Shown here: positions 26,825 to 35,297 of the stretch, in pieces | How the letters are laid out: each line of letters opens with the position of its first letter | Numbering within the stretch: position 1 is the stretch's first letter | The notes under the pieces: model-generated | The model's database searches: none | What the model saw: the letters and a program-made list of their open reading frames with translations, nothing else | What the model was told of the DNA's origin: nothing | NCBI RefSeq assembly: GCF_009765375.1 | Contig: NZ_VTOK01000017.1 | Location: 28,206-92,205, forward strand | Reading direction: 5' to 3' | Length of the DNA: 64,000 bases | DNA from: Alteribacillus sp. YIM 98480 | GTDB taxonomy: Bacteria; Bacillota; Bacilli; Bacillales; Marinococcaceae | Position numbers and translations under genes: made by a program

Positions 26825-27224
26825 TTCATCCTCTCCTCTATACGTAAAACTTCTGGTACTGTAATAATCTCTCTCAAATTCATTGACTTATCTAGAGGCG
26901 TCTATGTCAATAATTGTTTTTCCTGATAGGAAGCAACCATTTAAAAAAACTTCAATAATAGTATACAATGTTTTGTATACATAATACTTAGATGTTAGTA
27001 TTACACTAATATTCAGAAAAATCAAGGGGTTGGAATAATATTTTATATTTAATAAAAGTTGATCACCGATTAAATTATAGGTACATGAGAATGAAAAACT
27101 TTTAGTAACTTAATTATAATACGACGATTATTATCGATGATTCATCCCAAAAGGGAGCAAGGTAGAAAAATCAAATAAATATTATTATTTAAAAATAATT
27201 AATAGAAAAAATATCAGGAGGTGG
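26825..27224. other. Divergent control region of ThDP enzyme and permease
   Basis: A 400-bp AT-rich region without a gene. It holds the tandem GTATAC operators at 26961-26981 and the ribosome site AGGAGGTG for the permease gene. No clear sigma-A boxes could be fixed for the permease. Confidence 0.6.
26960..26982. promoter_or_regulatory. Double GTATAC operator upstream of ThDP enzyme gene
   Basis: AGTATACAATG and TTTTGTATACAT give two GTATAC cores at 26961-26966 and 26975-26980, spaced 14 bp centre to centre. The second is embedded in TGTATACA. Putative binding site of the GntR/FCD regulator at 21887-22579. Confidence 0.6.
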
Positions 27225-28622
27225 ATGATGCTAAGGTTTTTATTTTTACTTGCCATATGTTTGTATCTTTTGTCTAATTTAGTTTCACAACCGATATTAG
27301 ACATGTTTTTATCCGCTGTTTCTTTCTTAATTGTTTTGTTTAGTGTGATATTTGTAAGTAAGATTGTCCTAACTTTTGGTTTAGTCTTTCTGTTTACAGG
27401 TACAATGATGTTGATAAATAGTAGTGTGGAATGGACTCATTATTTATTCGCTTTTGGTGAAATGTTAAATTTAATTACTCTTTTTGCATTAATTCCAATT
27501 CTTGCTTTACCTATTAAACTTGGGAAATACGAATATGAAGTTGAAGCGGTGATTCAAAAAAAAATAAAGAGCACTGGACAACTTTATATGGTTTCTTCAA
27601 GCATGTCCTATTTTTTAAGTTCTTTTATGAATCTAGCAGCACTTCCCATGACTTACTATTCTATCAGTCCTTCTGTCCGTATTTTTACGATTAAAAATAA
27701 AGAACGTTTTTTATCTCGTTCGATCACTCATGGGTTTGCTATGCCTTTATTGTGGACACCTGTTACACCAATTGTAGGGACGGTCATTGAAATGACAGGT
27801 GTTAGCTACAGCAGTATACTTCCCATCCTGATTCCGCTAAGTATTGTTGGGCTCCTTCTCGATTGGGCAATAGCTCATATCTATGCAAAAAAATCGAAAG
27901 CAATTCGAATGGAAGGAGCTGCTTCGGAAGAAATTAAACGTTCTAATCAAGAAGTCTCTGCTTCAAAGGAAGGAAAATCAATCTTCCGTTTGTTTCACAT
28001 TTTAGCAGCGATAGTATTATTAAACATTGTTATCTTAACAACCGAACAATTCATGGATCTTAGTTTTTTATTTCTCATTAGTCTCTTAGTTATTCCATTT
28101 TCCTTTACATGGACATTGTTTTTACGAAAGGAAAGAGAATACATAACAGGTCTAAAAAATCATTTCAAAACTCAAATAATAAAAATGAAAGACCAATTTT
28201 TTCTCTTTCTGTCAGCAGGTTTTTTTATTTCTGCCATGAATATATCTGGGACTAATCAAACGATAAATGATTGTTTAAGCAGCATAATAGAGATGATTGG
28301 GATTGAAATGGTTTTAGTTGTCTTGCCATTTGTCCCTGTAACGCTTGCTTTTATTGGACTTCATCCTGCTATTGCTTTCGTTTTAATTGTCGAAGCAATA
28401 AACGCAGGCGATTTAGGTTTGTCTCCAATTGTGATGACAATCGCCCTGCTTGGAGGTTCTGTGCCAGCTTTTTTAATGGGACCTTATAATGCGACATTAG
28501 GAATCATGTCTAATATTGTTAAAAAAACTCCTTTTAAAATATCCAATTGGAATTTTCCATTCTGTTTTGCTTATTTGGCGGGAGTGGTTATTTTTCTTCA
28601 AGTTGCTCATTTTGTACTATAA
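27225..28622 (+). CDS. Multi-spanning membrane protein, unassigned permease
   Basis: A 465-aa protein with about 11-12 hydrophobic segments and a charged cytoplasmic loop at about 225-250. The late motif SPIVMTIALLGGSVPAFLMGPYNATLGIMSNIVKK resembles the second half-site of ion-transporter-superfamily permeases (ArsB/CitMHS/NhaD-like), and HPAIAFVLIVEAI fits too, but I cannot name a family. AGGAGGTG precedes the double ATG. Divergent from the ThDP enzyme and downstream of GTATAC operators, it could import or export an intermediate or product of the pathway. Confidence 0.65.
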   Translation: MMLRFLFLLAICLYLLSNLVSQPILDMFLSAVSFLIVLFSVIFVSKIVLTFGLVFLFTGTMMLINSSVEWTHYLFAFGEMLNLITLFALIPILALPIKLGKYEYEVEAVIQKKIKSTGQLYMVSSSMSYFLSSFMNLAALPMTYYSISPSVRIFTIKNKERFLSRSITHGFAMPLLWTPVTPIVGTVIEMTGVSYSSILPILIPLSIVGLLLDWAIAHIYAKKSKAIRMEGAASEEIKRSNQEVSASKEGKSIFRLFHILAAIVLLNIVILTTEQFMDLSFLFLISLLVIPFSFTWTLFLRKEREYITGLKNHFKTQIIKMKDQFFLFLSAGFFISAMNISGTNQTINDCLSSIIEMIGIEMVLVVLPFVPVTLAFIGLHPAIAFVLIVEAINAGDLGLSPIVMTIALLGGSVPAFLMGPYNATLGIMSNIVKKTPFKISNWNFPFCFAYLAGVVIFLQVAHFVL

Positions 28623-28663
28623 GTTGAAATAAGGTTCAGGTTACATTTTAAATCGAGTTATAA

Positions 28664-28703
28664 AAAACACTTCCCGTTGAAAGATTAGAAGGAAGTGTTT
28701 TTG
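28664..28703 (+). terminator. Terminator after permease gene
   Basis: AAAACACTTCC (28665-28675) and GGAAGTGTTTT (28691-28701) pair perfectly and the stem ends in a T run. Confidence 0.85.
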
Positions 28704-28706
28704 CAT

Positions 28707-29306
28707 ATCTATTTTGTATATTCCTACTTTAGTAGAGAAAAGCGAGGCACTTGGAATCAAGATTAAGGAAGTCACTGGTGATGCGGCTTATTCGGAAAAG
28801 GGAAATCCGACTTACGCCAAAGAGAAGGAAATTGAACTCATTTTCAAATTGAATTCTTCCGTTTCCCATGGTTATCGAAAGAAAGAAGATGAATTTGAAT
28901 TTAATAAATATACAGGATGCACGTCTGTCTAGCTGGTCACATGGCCATTCGGAAATCACGCCAAGTTAAGGAGAACCAAGCGACAAATCAGGTAGATACC
29001 TACTATTTTGAATGTAGAGAAATGTAAACGTTGCCCTCTCCAAGAAGGGTGTTATAAGCCTGGTGCCAAAACCAAGAGTTACTCAGTCAGCTTGAAATTT
29101 GAGGAACATACGAACCAATTGGCCTTTCAGAACAGCACCGAATTCAAGGTGAAGCCAAAGAACGATATAAGATTGAAGCCAAGAATAGCGAATTGAAGAT
29201 TAGACACGGATATGAGGTCGCCTCATCTTCGGGTCTCAAAGGCATGCACATTCAAGGTGCCATAGCCATTTTCACCGCCAATGTGAAACGAATTGTAAAC
29301 TCATAA
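28707..29306 (+). pseudogene. IS1182-family transposase remnant (C-terminal part, frameshifted)
   Basis: Fragments of a DDE transposase appear in different frames: YIPTLVEKSEALGIKIKEV-TGDAAYSEKGN (about 28714-28930), NVEKCKRCPLQEGCYKPGAK..SYSVSLKFEEH (29008-29160), then AKNSELKIRHGYEVASSSGLKGM and AIAIFTANVKRIVNS ending in TAA at 29304-29306. The CxxCPLxxxCY cysteine cluster and the C-terminal AIFTANVKRI segment fit IS1182-type transposases. The 5' half is missing and stops plus frameshifts interrupt the rest, so it is dead. It marks an old insertion between the GntR and sigma-54 modules. Confidence 0.8.
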
Positions 29307-29337
29307 AGGGGTAAAGGGTAAAGTCCCTTCGAAATTA

Positions 29338-29389
29338 GAGAAAAAAACCGCCCGTTTGGAATTTTCGTATTCAAAAAGGGCGGTTTTTT
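29338..29389 (+). terminator. Strong hairpin at the end of the transposase remnant
   Basis: AAAAAACCGCCC (29341-29352) and GGGCGGTTTTTT (about 29378-29388) flank a 25-bp loop; symmetrical T and A runs make it usable on both strands. Confidence 0.8.
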
Positions 29390-29582
29390 AATCATACCAT
29401 TAAAGATCCTTCAGTTTTTCAGTGGCCTCCTAGTTTAAGGGTCATTTTTTACAAAAACTAGATATCATACTTGCCTAAAGGATATAATGAAGTTATTCAA
29501 AATAGAAAAATTTTTTCATTTGTGAAACTAGTAAGAAAAGGGAGCTTCCAAACAAGAATAATTTTGATGGGAGGTTGGAATA

Positions 29583-31115
29583 TTGGAACAAGCTTTAATG
29601 AATTCATTGCCTATAATAGCGAAGTTAACGGATGGATTTGTTGCTGTAGCTGATAAAAATGGGAATAGATTAAAAGTAATAGATTCTGCGGGGAATTCTA
29701 TTCATAGTTTAGAAAATCGAAAATTAGAATTGGTGGAACAAGCCATCAAAGAAAAAAAGGTGCTCTCAGGTCCTTCAGAATTAGCAAGAGATGCAAAAAT
29801 TTGGGCTATACCTATAGGTGAATATGCACTAGTGGTAACGGATGATGGAAAAAAAAATAGGCAAATACAGATAGAAAATTCTCTCAAAGAGTCACTTTCT
29901 TTAATTTCTAGTATTATAGGCGGAGAAGCTTCTTTATACAATGAAATAGGAGAAACATTACATAGTGTCAATGATGATGGTTCAGTAAATAAAAACGCAA
30001 TAGGACAAATTAATAAAGATGCTTATACGTCGATGTCTTTAAATAAATCTGATGTCGTAAACTCTGGAATCATCCCAGGAGGAAAAAGTATTTTAATACC
30101 TATTAGTAAAGGATTAGGTCTAGAATTAAGTGTTTTATCACCTCAAAAAAAAATGGAAAATACCTTAGAAGGGAATGCGAAATATACGTTTGAAAATATA
30201 ATAGGTCAAAGTCCCGCCTTAAAAAAAACGATAAACATAAGTAAAAAAGCTGCGAAGAGTATTTCATCTGTATTACTGTTAGGTGAATCTGGCACAGGCA
30301 AAGAGTTGTTTGCGCATTCTATTCATAATCATAGTAATCGTAAACATAAGAAATTTGTTTCCGTTAATTGTGGAGCCATTCCTGAAAATTTAATCGAAAG
30401 TTTATTATTCGGTTATGAAAAAGGCACTTTCACAGGGGGAAACACGACTGGTAAGCCAGGCTTGTTCATTGACGCTCATAATGGAACGGTTTTTCTTGAT
30501 GAAATCGGTGAAATGGATCTAAGCCTTCAAACAAGGTTGTTAAGAGTTTTACAAGAAAAAGAAGTAACACCTCTAGGTGGAACAACTACTTTAAAGGTGG
30601 ATGTTCGTGTTATTGCAGCGACCACCAAAAATTTGGAAGAATTAATTGAAAAGGGGAAATTCCGAGAAGATCTTTATTATAGACTGCACGTCTTACCTGT
30701 GCATATTCCATCGCTTAAAGAAAGAAAGGAAGACATCAGTGTTTTAGTCAATCATTTCATTAAAGAATTTAATATATTACTTAATAAACGTCTTTCTGGA
30801 TGCAGTGAAGATGCTCTAAAAGTCTTATACAAATACCATTGGCCTGGGAATGTACGACAATTACGAAACTGTATAGAATGGATAGCTAATATGGTTGATA
30901 CAGGGTTGATTCAAAGTACAGATCTCCCACACTATTTATTTGAAGATAAAACCAAACATTCTACTTATAAAGAAGAAACATTAGAAGAAGCAATAAGACG
31001 TTTTGAAAAGGAATACATTGCAAAGGTGTTAAAAGAAGTAAATGATAATAAACAAGAAGCAGCAAAACAATTAGGAGTAAGTGCTACTACTTTATGGAGA
31101 AAAATTAATAACTGA
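29583..31115 (+). CDS. Sigma-54-dependent enhancer-binding transcriptional activator
   Basis: A 510-aa bEBP. Residues 1-200 form a sensor region that I cannot assign to a family. The AAA+ domain (about 204-430) has Walker A GESGTGK (234-240), Walker B GTVFLDEIGEM (301-311) and the arginine-finger region REDLYYRL. The sigma-54 contact loop reads GTFTGG (281-286), not the usual GAFTGA. A Fis-type HTH ends the protein (NDNKQEAAKQLGVSATTLWRKI). The TTG at 29583 follows GGGAGG by 7 nt; ATG at 29598 is possible. Two -24/-12 promoters lie downstream (31234 and 39074), so it controls the 31.3-39.8 kb genes. Confidence 0.9.
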   Translation: MEQALMNSLPIIAKLTDGFVAVADKNGNRLKVIDSAGNSIHSLENRKLELVEQAIKEKKVLSGPSELARDAKIWAIPIGEYALVVTDDGKKNRQIQIENSLKESLSLISSIIGGEASLYNEIGETLHSVNDDGSVNKNAIGQINKDAYTSMSLNKSDVVNSGIIPGGKSILIPISKGLGLELSVLSPQKKMENTLEGNAKYTFENIIGQSPALKKTINISKKAAKSISSVLLLGESGTGKELFAHSIHNHSNRKHKKFVSVNCGAIPENLIESLLFGYEKGTFTGGNTTGKPGLFIDAHNGTVFLDEIGEMDLSLQTRLLRVLQEKEVTPLGGTTTLKVDVRVIAATTKNLEELIEKGKFREDLYYRLHVLPVHIPSLKERKEDISVLVNHFIKEFNILLNKRLSGCSEDALKVLYKYHWPGNVRQLRNCIEWIANMVDTGLIQSTDLPHYLFEDKTKHSTYKEETLEEAIRRFEKEYIAKVLKEVNDNKQEAAKQLGVSATTLWRKINN

Positions 31116-31150
31116 TAAATGTTTCTTGTCCATTCTTGTCCATGTTTATT

Positions 31151-31180
31151 TCATTTTTGAAATGGTTTTTTCAAAAATGA
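31151..31180. promoter_or_regulatory. Perfect 12-bp inverted repeat, probable activator binding site (UAS)
   Basis: TCATTTTTGAAA and TTTCAAAAATGA are exact complements separated by TGGTTT. The centre lies about 70 bp upstream of the -24 element of the sigma-54 promoter. Next to it are two direct TTCTTGTCCAT copies (about 31125-31145). It could also act as a weak terminator of the regulator gene. Confidence 0.6.
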
Positions 31181-31233
31181 ATGATTCAGAATATAAAAAT
31201 TAATAGGAATATTGATTTATATACCTGTTTGTT

Positions 31234-31250
31234 TTGGTATGTATCTTGCA
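31234..31250 (+). promoter_or_regulatory. Sigma-54 (-24/-12) promoter of the enamidase operon
   Basis: TTGGTATGTATCTTGCA has GG (31236-31237) and GC (31248-31249) exactly 10 bp apart, the defining spacing of RpoN promoters. It lies 56 bp before the flavin reductase start and just downstream of a bEBP gene. Confidence 0.8.
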
Positions 31251-31305
31251 ATGTATATAAAGGGAAAGTTATTCATTTATTTTCCTTTGGAAAGGAGGTA
31301 CTTAT

Positions 31306-31797
31306 ATGCAAGTTAATGCTAGGACATTTCGTAACGCTCTCGGTTGTTTTTCTACCGGGGTAACTGTCATCACTGTTCATGGGGGGGATGAACCGCATGC
31401 CATGACTGCTAATGCAGTATCCTCTGTGTCATTAGAACCTCCGATATTATTAATTTGTGTGGATCATCGTGCAAAATGTTTAGAGAAGATCCAGAAGGCA
31501 GGCTATTTTGGGGTTAATGTATTAAAAAATGAACAACTTGATGTATCAAAATATTTTGCCAACCAAAAAGTTGAAGGAGTACCTAGTTTCTCGTTTGAGA
31601 CGGAGCAACGAAAAGCACCATTTTTAGCAGATGCTCTTGTAAATTTAGAATGTCATGTGGTACGCGAAGTGGAAGTAGGAGATCACACTGTCTTTTTTGG
31701 TGAAGTACACGATATAAAGACAGACGAGGGAGATCCATTATGTTTTTATAAGGGGAAATACCGCCAATTGGCGCAATTAGAGGGGGAGCAGGTATGA
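31306..31797 (+). CDS. Flavin reductase, partner of third HpaB-type monooxygenase
   Basis: A 163-aa split-barrel reductase with FSTGVTVITVHGG, HAMTANAVSSVSLEPPILLI and EVGDHTVFFGEVHDI signatures. It supplies reduced flavin to the oxygenase encoded next, whose start overlaps its stop by 4 bp (ATGA), a sign of matched translation. A GGAAAGGAGG site precedes the ATG. It is the first gene after the sigma-54 promoter. Confidence 0.9.
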   Translation: MQVNARTFRNALGCFSTGVTVITVHGGDEPHAMTANAVSSVSLEPPILLICVDHRAKCLEKIQKAGYFGVNVLKNEQLDVSKYFANQKVEGVPSFSFETEQRKAPFLADALVNLECHVVREVEVGDHTVFFGEVHDIKTDEGDPLCFYKGKYRQLAQLEGEQV

Positions 31798-33263
31798 TGA
31801 GAACCGGTCAAGAGTATTTAAACAGTTTAAACGATGGAAGACGAATTTATATTGATGGGAAACGAGTTGAAAATATACCAGATCATCCAGCTTTATCGGG
31901 TATTTCGCAAACCATTTCCCGTTTATACGATCATATGGCTGATCCAAAACAGGAGATGACTTATACTTCTCCAAAAACAGGGGCACCAGTTAGTAAAGCC
32001 TATATGATTCCAAGATCAAAAGAAGATTTAACTGCTAAACGTCTAGCTATGAAAAAAAGTGCGGATTTAACCTATGGCTTGGTTGGACGCAGCCCCGAAC
32101 ATGTTGCCAATTTTTTGGCTGGTTTTGCCAGTTCACCTGAACTGTTCGCTGAAGCAGGGCAATCTTATGCTGACCATGTACAGCAATACTATGAATATGC
32201 TCGCGACAATCATTTATTTGGTTCCTACGCTATTGTGCAGCCGCAAATTGACCGTAGTAAACCGGCTCATGAACAAGAAGATCCTTATTTGGCAGCTGGG
32301 GTATATGAAGAAAAAAAAGATGGGATAGTGCTGCGTGGGGCTCAAATGTTAGCAACCAGTGGGGCCGTTTCAGACTTTTTGTTTCTATCTTGCATTCAAC
32401 CCCTCCGTCCCGGAGATGAAAACTATGCTGTTTCAGTTGCTATACCATTGAATACTCCGGGGTTGAAACTGTATTTGAGACGGGGTTATGCGATGGATAA
32501 GCCAAGCACCTATGACTACCCACTTTCTACAAGATTTGATGAAACAGATGCTCTGGCTGTTCTCGAAGATGTGTTTGTACCTTGGGAACAAGTATTTGTA
32601 TACTGTAATATTGATCTTACCTATAAACAGTTTTTTAGTACTCCAGCACATAACTTTGGAAATACTCAGGCCCAGGTTAGGTTTGTCAGCAAATTGCAAT
32701 TTATTGCGGGGCTTGTGAAGAAAATGACGATGACTACCGGTACGATTAAAATGCCCCCTGTACAAGGTCAACTTGGAGAGTTAATTTCACGAATATCAGT
32801 TTTTGAAGGTCTATTGCTAGCCGCCGAATCTACAGCTAAACCAAACAAAAATGGAGTTTACGTACCGAATCCCCGGTTTTTATATAGCGCGATGGCGCTT
32901 CAGCCTCAACTAAACAACAGTGTATTAGAGTTGGCGCGAGAATTAGCTGGTGGTGGATTGATTCAACTTCCATCCTCTTACAAAGATTTTGCGAGTGATG
33001 AAACAGTCAAAGATATTCAAAGATATGTTCAGTCTCCAGGGGTGACAGCAGAAGAACGAGTAAAACTATACAAATTGGCATGGGACATTATTGGGTCAGA
33101 GTTTGCTGGACGTCACCAACAGTATGAACGATTTTATGGCGGACCGCCTTTCGTTGTCAAAGGGCAGGCATATAAGTATTACGGTTTTGAGGAAGCTGAT
33201 CAATTAGTGGCTGATTGCTTAGATAGTTATTCCTTGGAGGAAACATTACAGGAATCTATTTAA
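31794..33263 (+). CDS. HpaB-family monooxygenase with His/Tyr-swapped pocket
   Basis: A 489-aa oxygenase component, closely similar along its length to 16803-18272 (RTGQEYLNSL, FDYPLS-type core read here as YDYPLSTRFDETDALAVLEDVFVPWEQVFVY, GGGLIQLPSSYKDF, GSEFAGRHQQYERFYGG). Arg99 is kept, but Tyr of GRSPDY is His103 (GRSPEH) and the pocket His is Tyr145 (SYAIVQPQIDR). It is coupled to its flavin reductase and followed by an enamidase-like hydrolase, so it probably hydroxylates an N-heterocyclic acid or amide-type substrate. The start could also be the second ATG at 31797. Confidence 0.87.
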   Translation: MMRTGQEYLNSLNDGRRIYIDGKRVENIPDHPALSGISQTISRLYDHMADPKQEMTYTSPKTGAPVSKAYMIPRSKEDLTAKRLAMKKSADLTYGLVGRSPEHVANFLAGFASSPELFAEAGQSYADHVQQYYEYARDNHLFGSYAIVQPQIDRSKPAHEQEDPYLAAGVYEEKKDGIVLRGAQMLATSGAVSDFLFLSCIQPLRPGDENYAVSVAIPLNTPGLKLYLRRGYAMDKPSTYDYPLSTRFDETDALAVLEDVFVPWEQVFVYCNIDLTYKQFFSTPAHNFGNTQAQVRFVSKLQFIAGLVKKMTMTTGTIKMPPVQGQLGELISRISVFEGLLLAAESTAKPNKNGVYVPNPRFLYSAMALQPQLNNSVLELARELAGGGLIQLPSSYKDFASDETVKDIQRYVQSPGVTAEERVKLYKLAWDIIGSEFAGRHQQYERFYGGPPFVVKGQAYKYYGFEEADQLVADCLDSYSLEETLQESI

Positions 33264-33299
33264 CGAAGAATTAGTAGGAAACGGAAAGGAGTTTTATTA

Positions 33300-34472
33300 A
33301 TGAAGACCGCAATAATTAACATTGGAACTGTTTTAACAGGTCAACTGGATAACCCCATCACCAAACCTGATTGTATTGTTATGGAAGATAAAAAAATTAC
33401 TCACATGGGGAGTGATGTGGATTTAACAACATGTAATGTAGTAGTGGATGCAGATGGCGCTTCCATTATTCCAGGTTTAATAGACTCTCATGTTCATGTT
33501 GTCCTTGGTGATTACACTCCGAGACAAAAAACTGTGGATTTCTTAGAAAGTTATATTCATGGAGGTATTACCCGATCCATTTCGGCAAGTGAAGTGCACG
33601 CTCCAGGGAGACCAAAAGATATAGAAGGAGTAAAAGCATTAGCTTTAATGGCTCAACGTTGTTTTAATAATTTTCGCCCCGGTGGTATGACTGTTCATGG
33701 AGGCTCAGTCATACTAGAGCCTGGTTTAAGTGAAGAAGACTTTAAAGAATTAGCAAGAGAAGGAGTTTGGCTGGCAAAAGCAGGGTTTGGTGCATTTAAC
33801 AAACCAAAAGATGCCTCTGAAGTTGTTCGCTTTGCACAAAAACATGGCTTCAAAGTAATGTGTCATACCGGTGGTGCTTCTATACCAGGATCCTCCCCTG
33901 TCACAGCAGAAGATTTATTAGAAATGCTTCCTGATATAAGCGGGCATGTAAACGGAGGACCCACTGCATTAAATAATACCGAATTAGAAAAAGTTATCTT
34001 CGACACAGATATTGCACTGCAACTTGTTCAAGCAGGAAATTTACGTTCCGCCCTAAAAACAGTGGAATTAGCAAAAGAAGCAAATGAGTTTCACAGAGTA
34101 TTAATTGCAAGTGATACACCGACAGGAACCGGTACAATGCCTTTGGCAGTATTAAAATCTATCGTGGAATTAACTAGCTTAACAAATAGTTCTCCAGGTG
34201 AAATGGTAGCAGCTGCAACAGGTAATGTTGGAAAAGCATATGGACTTGAAGCGGGAACGCTAGCCGAAGGAAAACCAGCGGATTTATTAATAGTAGATGC
34301 TCCTTTGGGTGGGACAACTAATACAGCAATGGATGCTATCGAAAATGGAGACATTCCAGCTATAGCAGGGTGTTTTACTGATGGTACTTTAAGATATCTG
34401 AAAAGTAGGAATACTCCGCCTGCAATTAAAAATATAAAAGTAGTTAGCGAAAACTTAAAAGTATGGATGTAA
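33300..34472 (+). CDS. Enamidase-like amidohydrolase (nicotinate-pathway Ena type)
   Basis: A 390-aa metal-dependent amidohydrolase. The N-terminal HxH metal motif is His64/His66 (GLIDSHVHV); other conserved parts are DYTPRQKTVDFLESYIHGG, GGMTVHGGSVILE, VMCHTGGASIPGSSPVTAEDLL, SGHVNGGPTAL and ASDTPTGTGTMPL. As I recall it, this series is that of enamidase from anaerobic nicotinate degradation, which opens 6-oxo-tetrahydronicotinate to 2-formylglutarate plus ammonia. Here it follows a flavin monooxygenase, so it would hydrolyse an enol-lactam or enamide formed after oxygenation. An AAAGGAG site precedes the ATG. The exact substrate is unknown. Confidence 0.82.
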   Translation: MKTAIINIGTVLTGQLDNPITKPDCIVMEDKKITHMGSDVDLTTCNVVVDADGASIIPGLIDSHVHVVLGDYTPRQKTVDFLESYIHGGITRSISASEVHAPGRPKDIEGVKALALMAQRCFNNFRPGGMTVHGGSVILEPGLSEEDFKELAREGVWLAKAGFGAFNKPKDASEVVRFAQKHGFKVMCHTGGASIPGSSPVTAEDLLEMLPDISGHVNGGPTALNNTELEKVIFDTDIALQLVQAGNLRSALKTVELAKEANEFHRVLIASDTPTGTGTMPLAVLKSIVELTSLTNSSPGEMVAAATGNVGKAYGLEAGTLAEGKPADLLIVDAPLGGTTNTAMDAIENGDIPAIAGCFTDGTLRYLKSRNTPPAIKNIKVVSENLKVWM

Positions 34473-34496
34473 ATAGTACAGTGAAGGAGGATTCTT

Positions 34497-35156
34497 ATGA
34501 AAAATTCCATTTTATATTCAGAAATGATTCCTGAACGTTCGTGGGAGGAACAATTTAACAATTGGTATGATACAGAGCATATTCCGTTACGAATGAAGGT
34601 AGATGGCTTTCAAAAAGCAAGAAGGTACAGAGAAATAAATAGTAATAAATATTTAGCATTATATGAAATGGATGACCTTAGTGTAATGGACAGCCAACAA
34701 TATAAAGAAATTAAAGAAAAACCTAGTGATCTTACGCAACGGATGTTGACTTCTGTTGAAGGTTTTACTAGATATGTCGGAGACCAAATTAGCGAACAAA
34801 TAAATGTACAAGTTGAGGAAGATCCTTATGATGCACCTATCCTTTATCCTGTGATGTTTGAAGTTCCAAGTGAAAGAGAGGAAGAATTTAATGATTGGTA
34901 CATAACTGATCATGTTCCTACTCTTCTTAAGAACCCAAATTGGCTAGCATGCAGAAGATATAGGATCAAAAGTGGTGAGCCAAAAAACTGGACACATATA
35001 GCTCTACATTACTTAACGAATACAAAGGTTCTTGAATCAAAAGAACGACAAGAAGCACGTAAGTCGTCGTGGAGAGATAAACTTGCAAAAGAAGAATGGT
35101 TTAAGGGAAGTTATTTTTTATTTGAATATATAAATAGTTTTACTTCCAAAAAATAA
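34497..35156 (+). CDS. Two-domain alpha-beta-barrel (Dabb/EthD-like) protein
   Basis: A 219-aa soluble protein built as a tandem duplication. Each half has the motif FNxWYxTxHxP: NNWYDTEHIPLRM (about 21-33) and NDWYITDHVPTLL (about 129-141), each followed by a RRYR segment (KARRYREIN and CRRYRIKSG). This pattern fits ferredoxin-like dimeric alpha-beta barrels such as Dabb and EthD proteins, which often serve as small isomerases, cyclases or monooxygenases. The conserved His in each half is a candidate catalytic residue. It lies 24 bp after the enamidase gene with AAGGAGG in front. Confidence 0.7.
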   Translation: MKNSILYSEMIPERSWEEQFNNWYDTEHIPLRMKVDGFQKARRYREINSNKYLALYEMDDLSVMDSQQYKEIKEKPSDLTQRMLTSVEGFTRYVGDQISEQINVQVEEDPYDAPILYPVMFEVPSEREEEFNDWYITDHVPTLLKNPNWLACRRYRIKSGEPKNWTHIALHYLTNTKVLESKERQEARKSSWRDKLAKEEWFKGSYFLFEYINSFTSKK

Positions 35157-35297
35157 AGGCTCTTTATAGATTGTTATTTTTATTGATACATCGATGGAGT
35201 ACTAAAGCGTCCACTTGTAGTGGATTTGAGCACTTATTTTATCAAAAGCAACAAACGTTTAGAAAACAGCCAAAATAAATTGAAAGGATGAATCATT

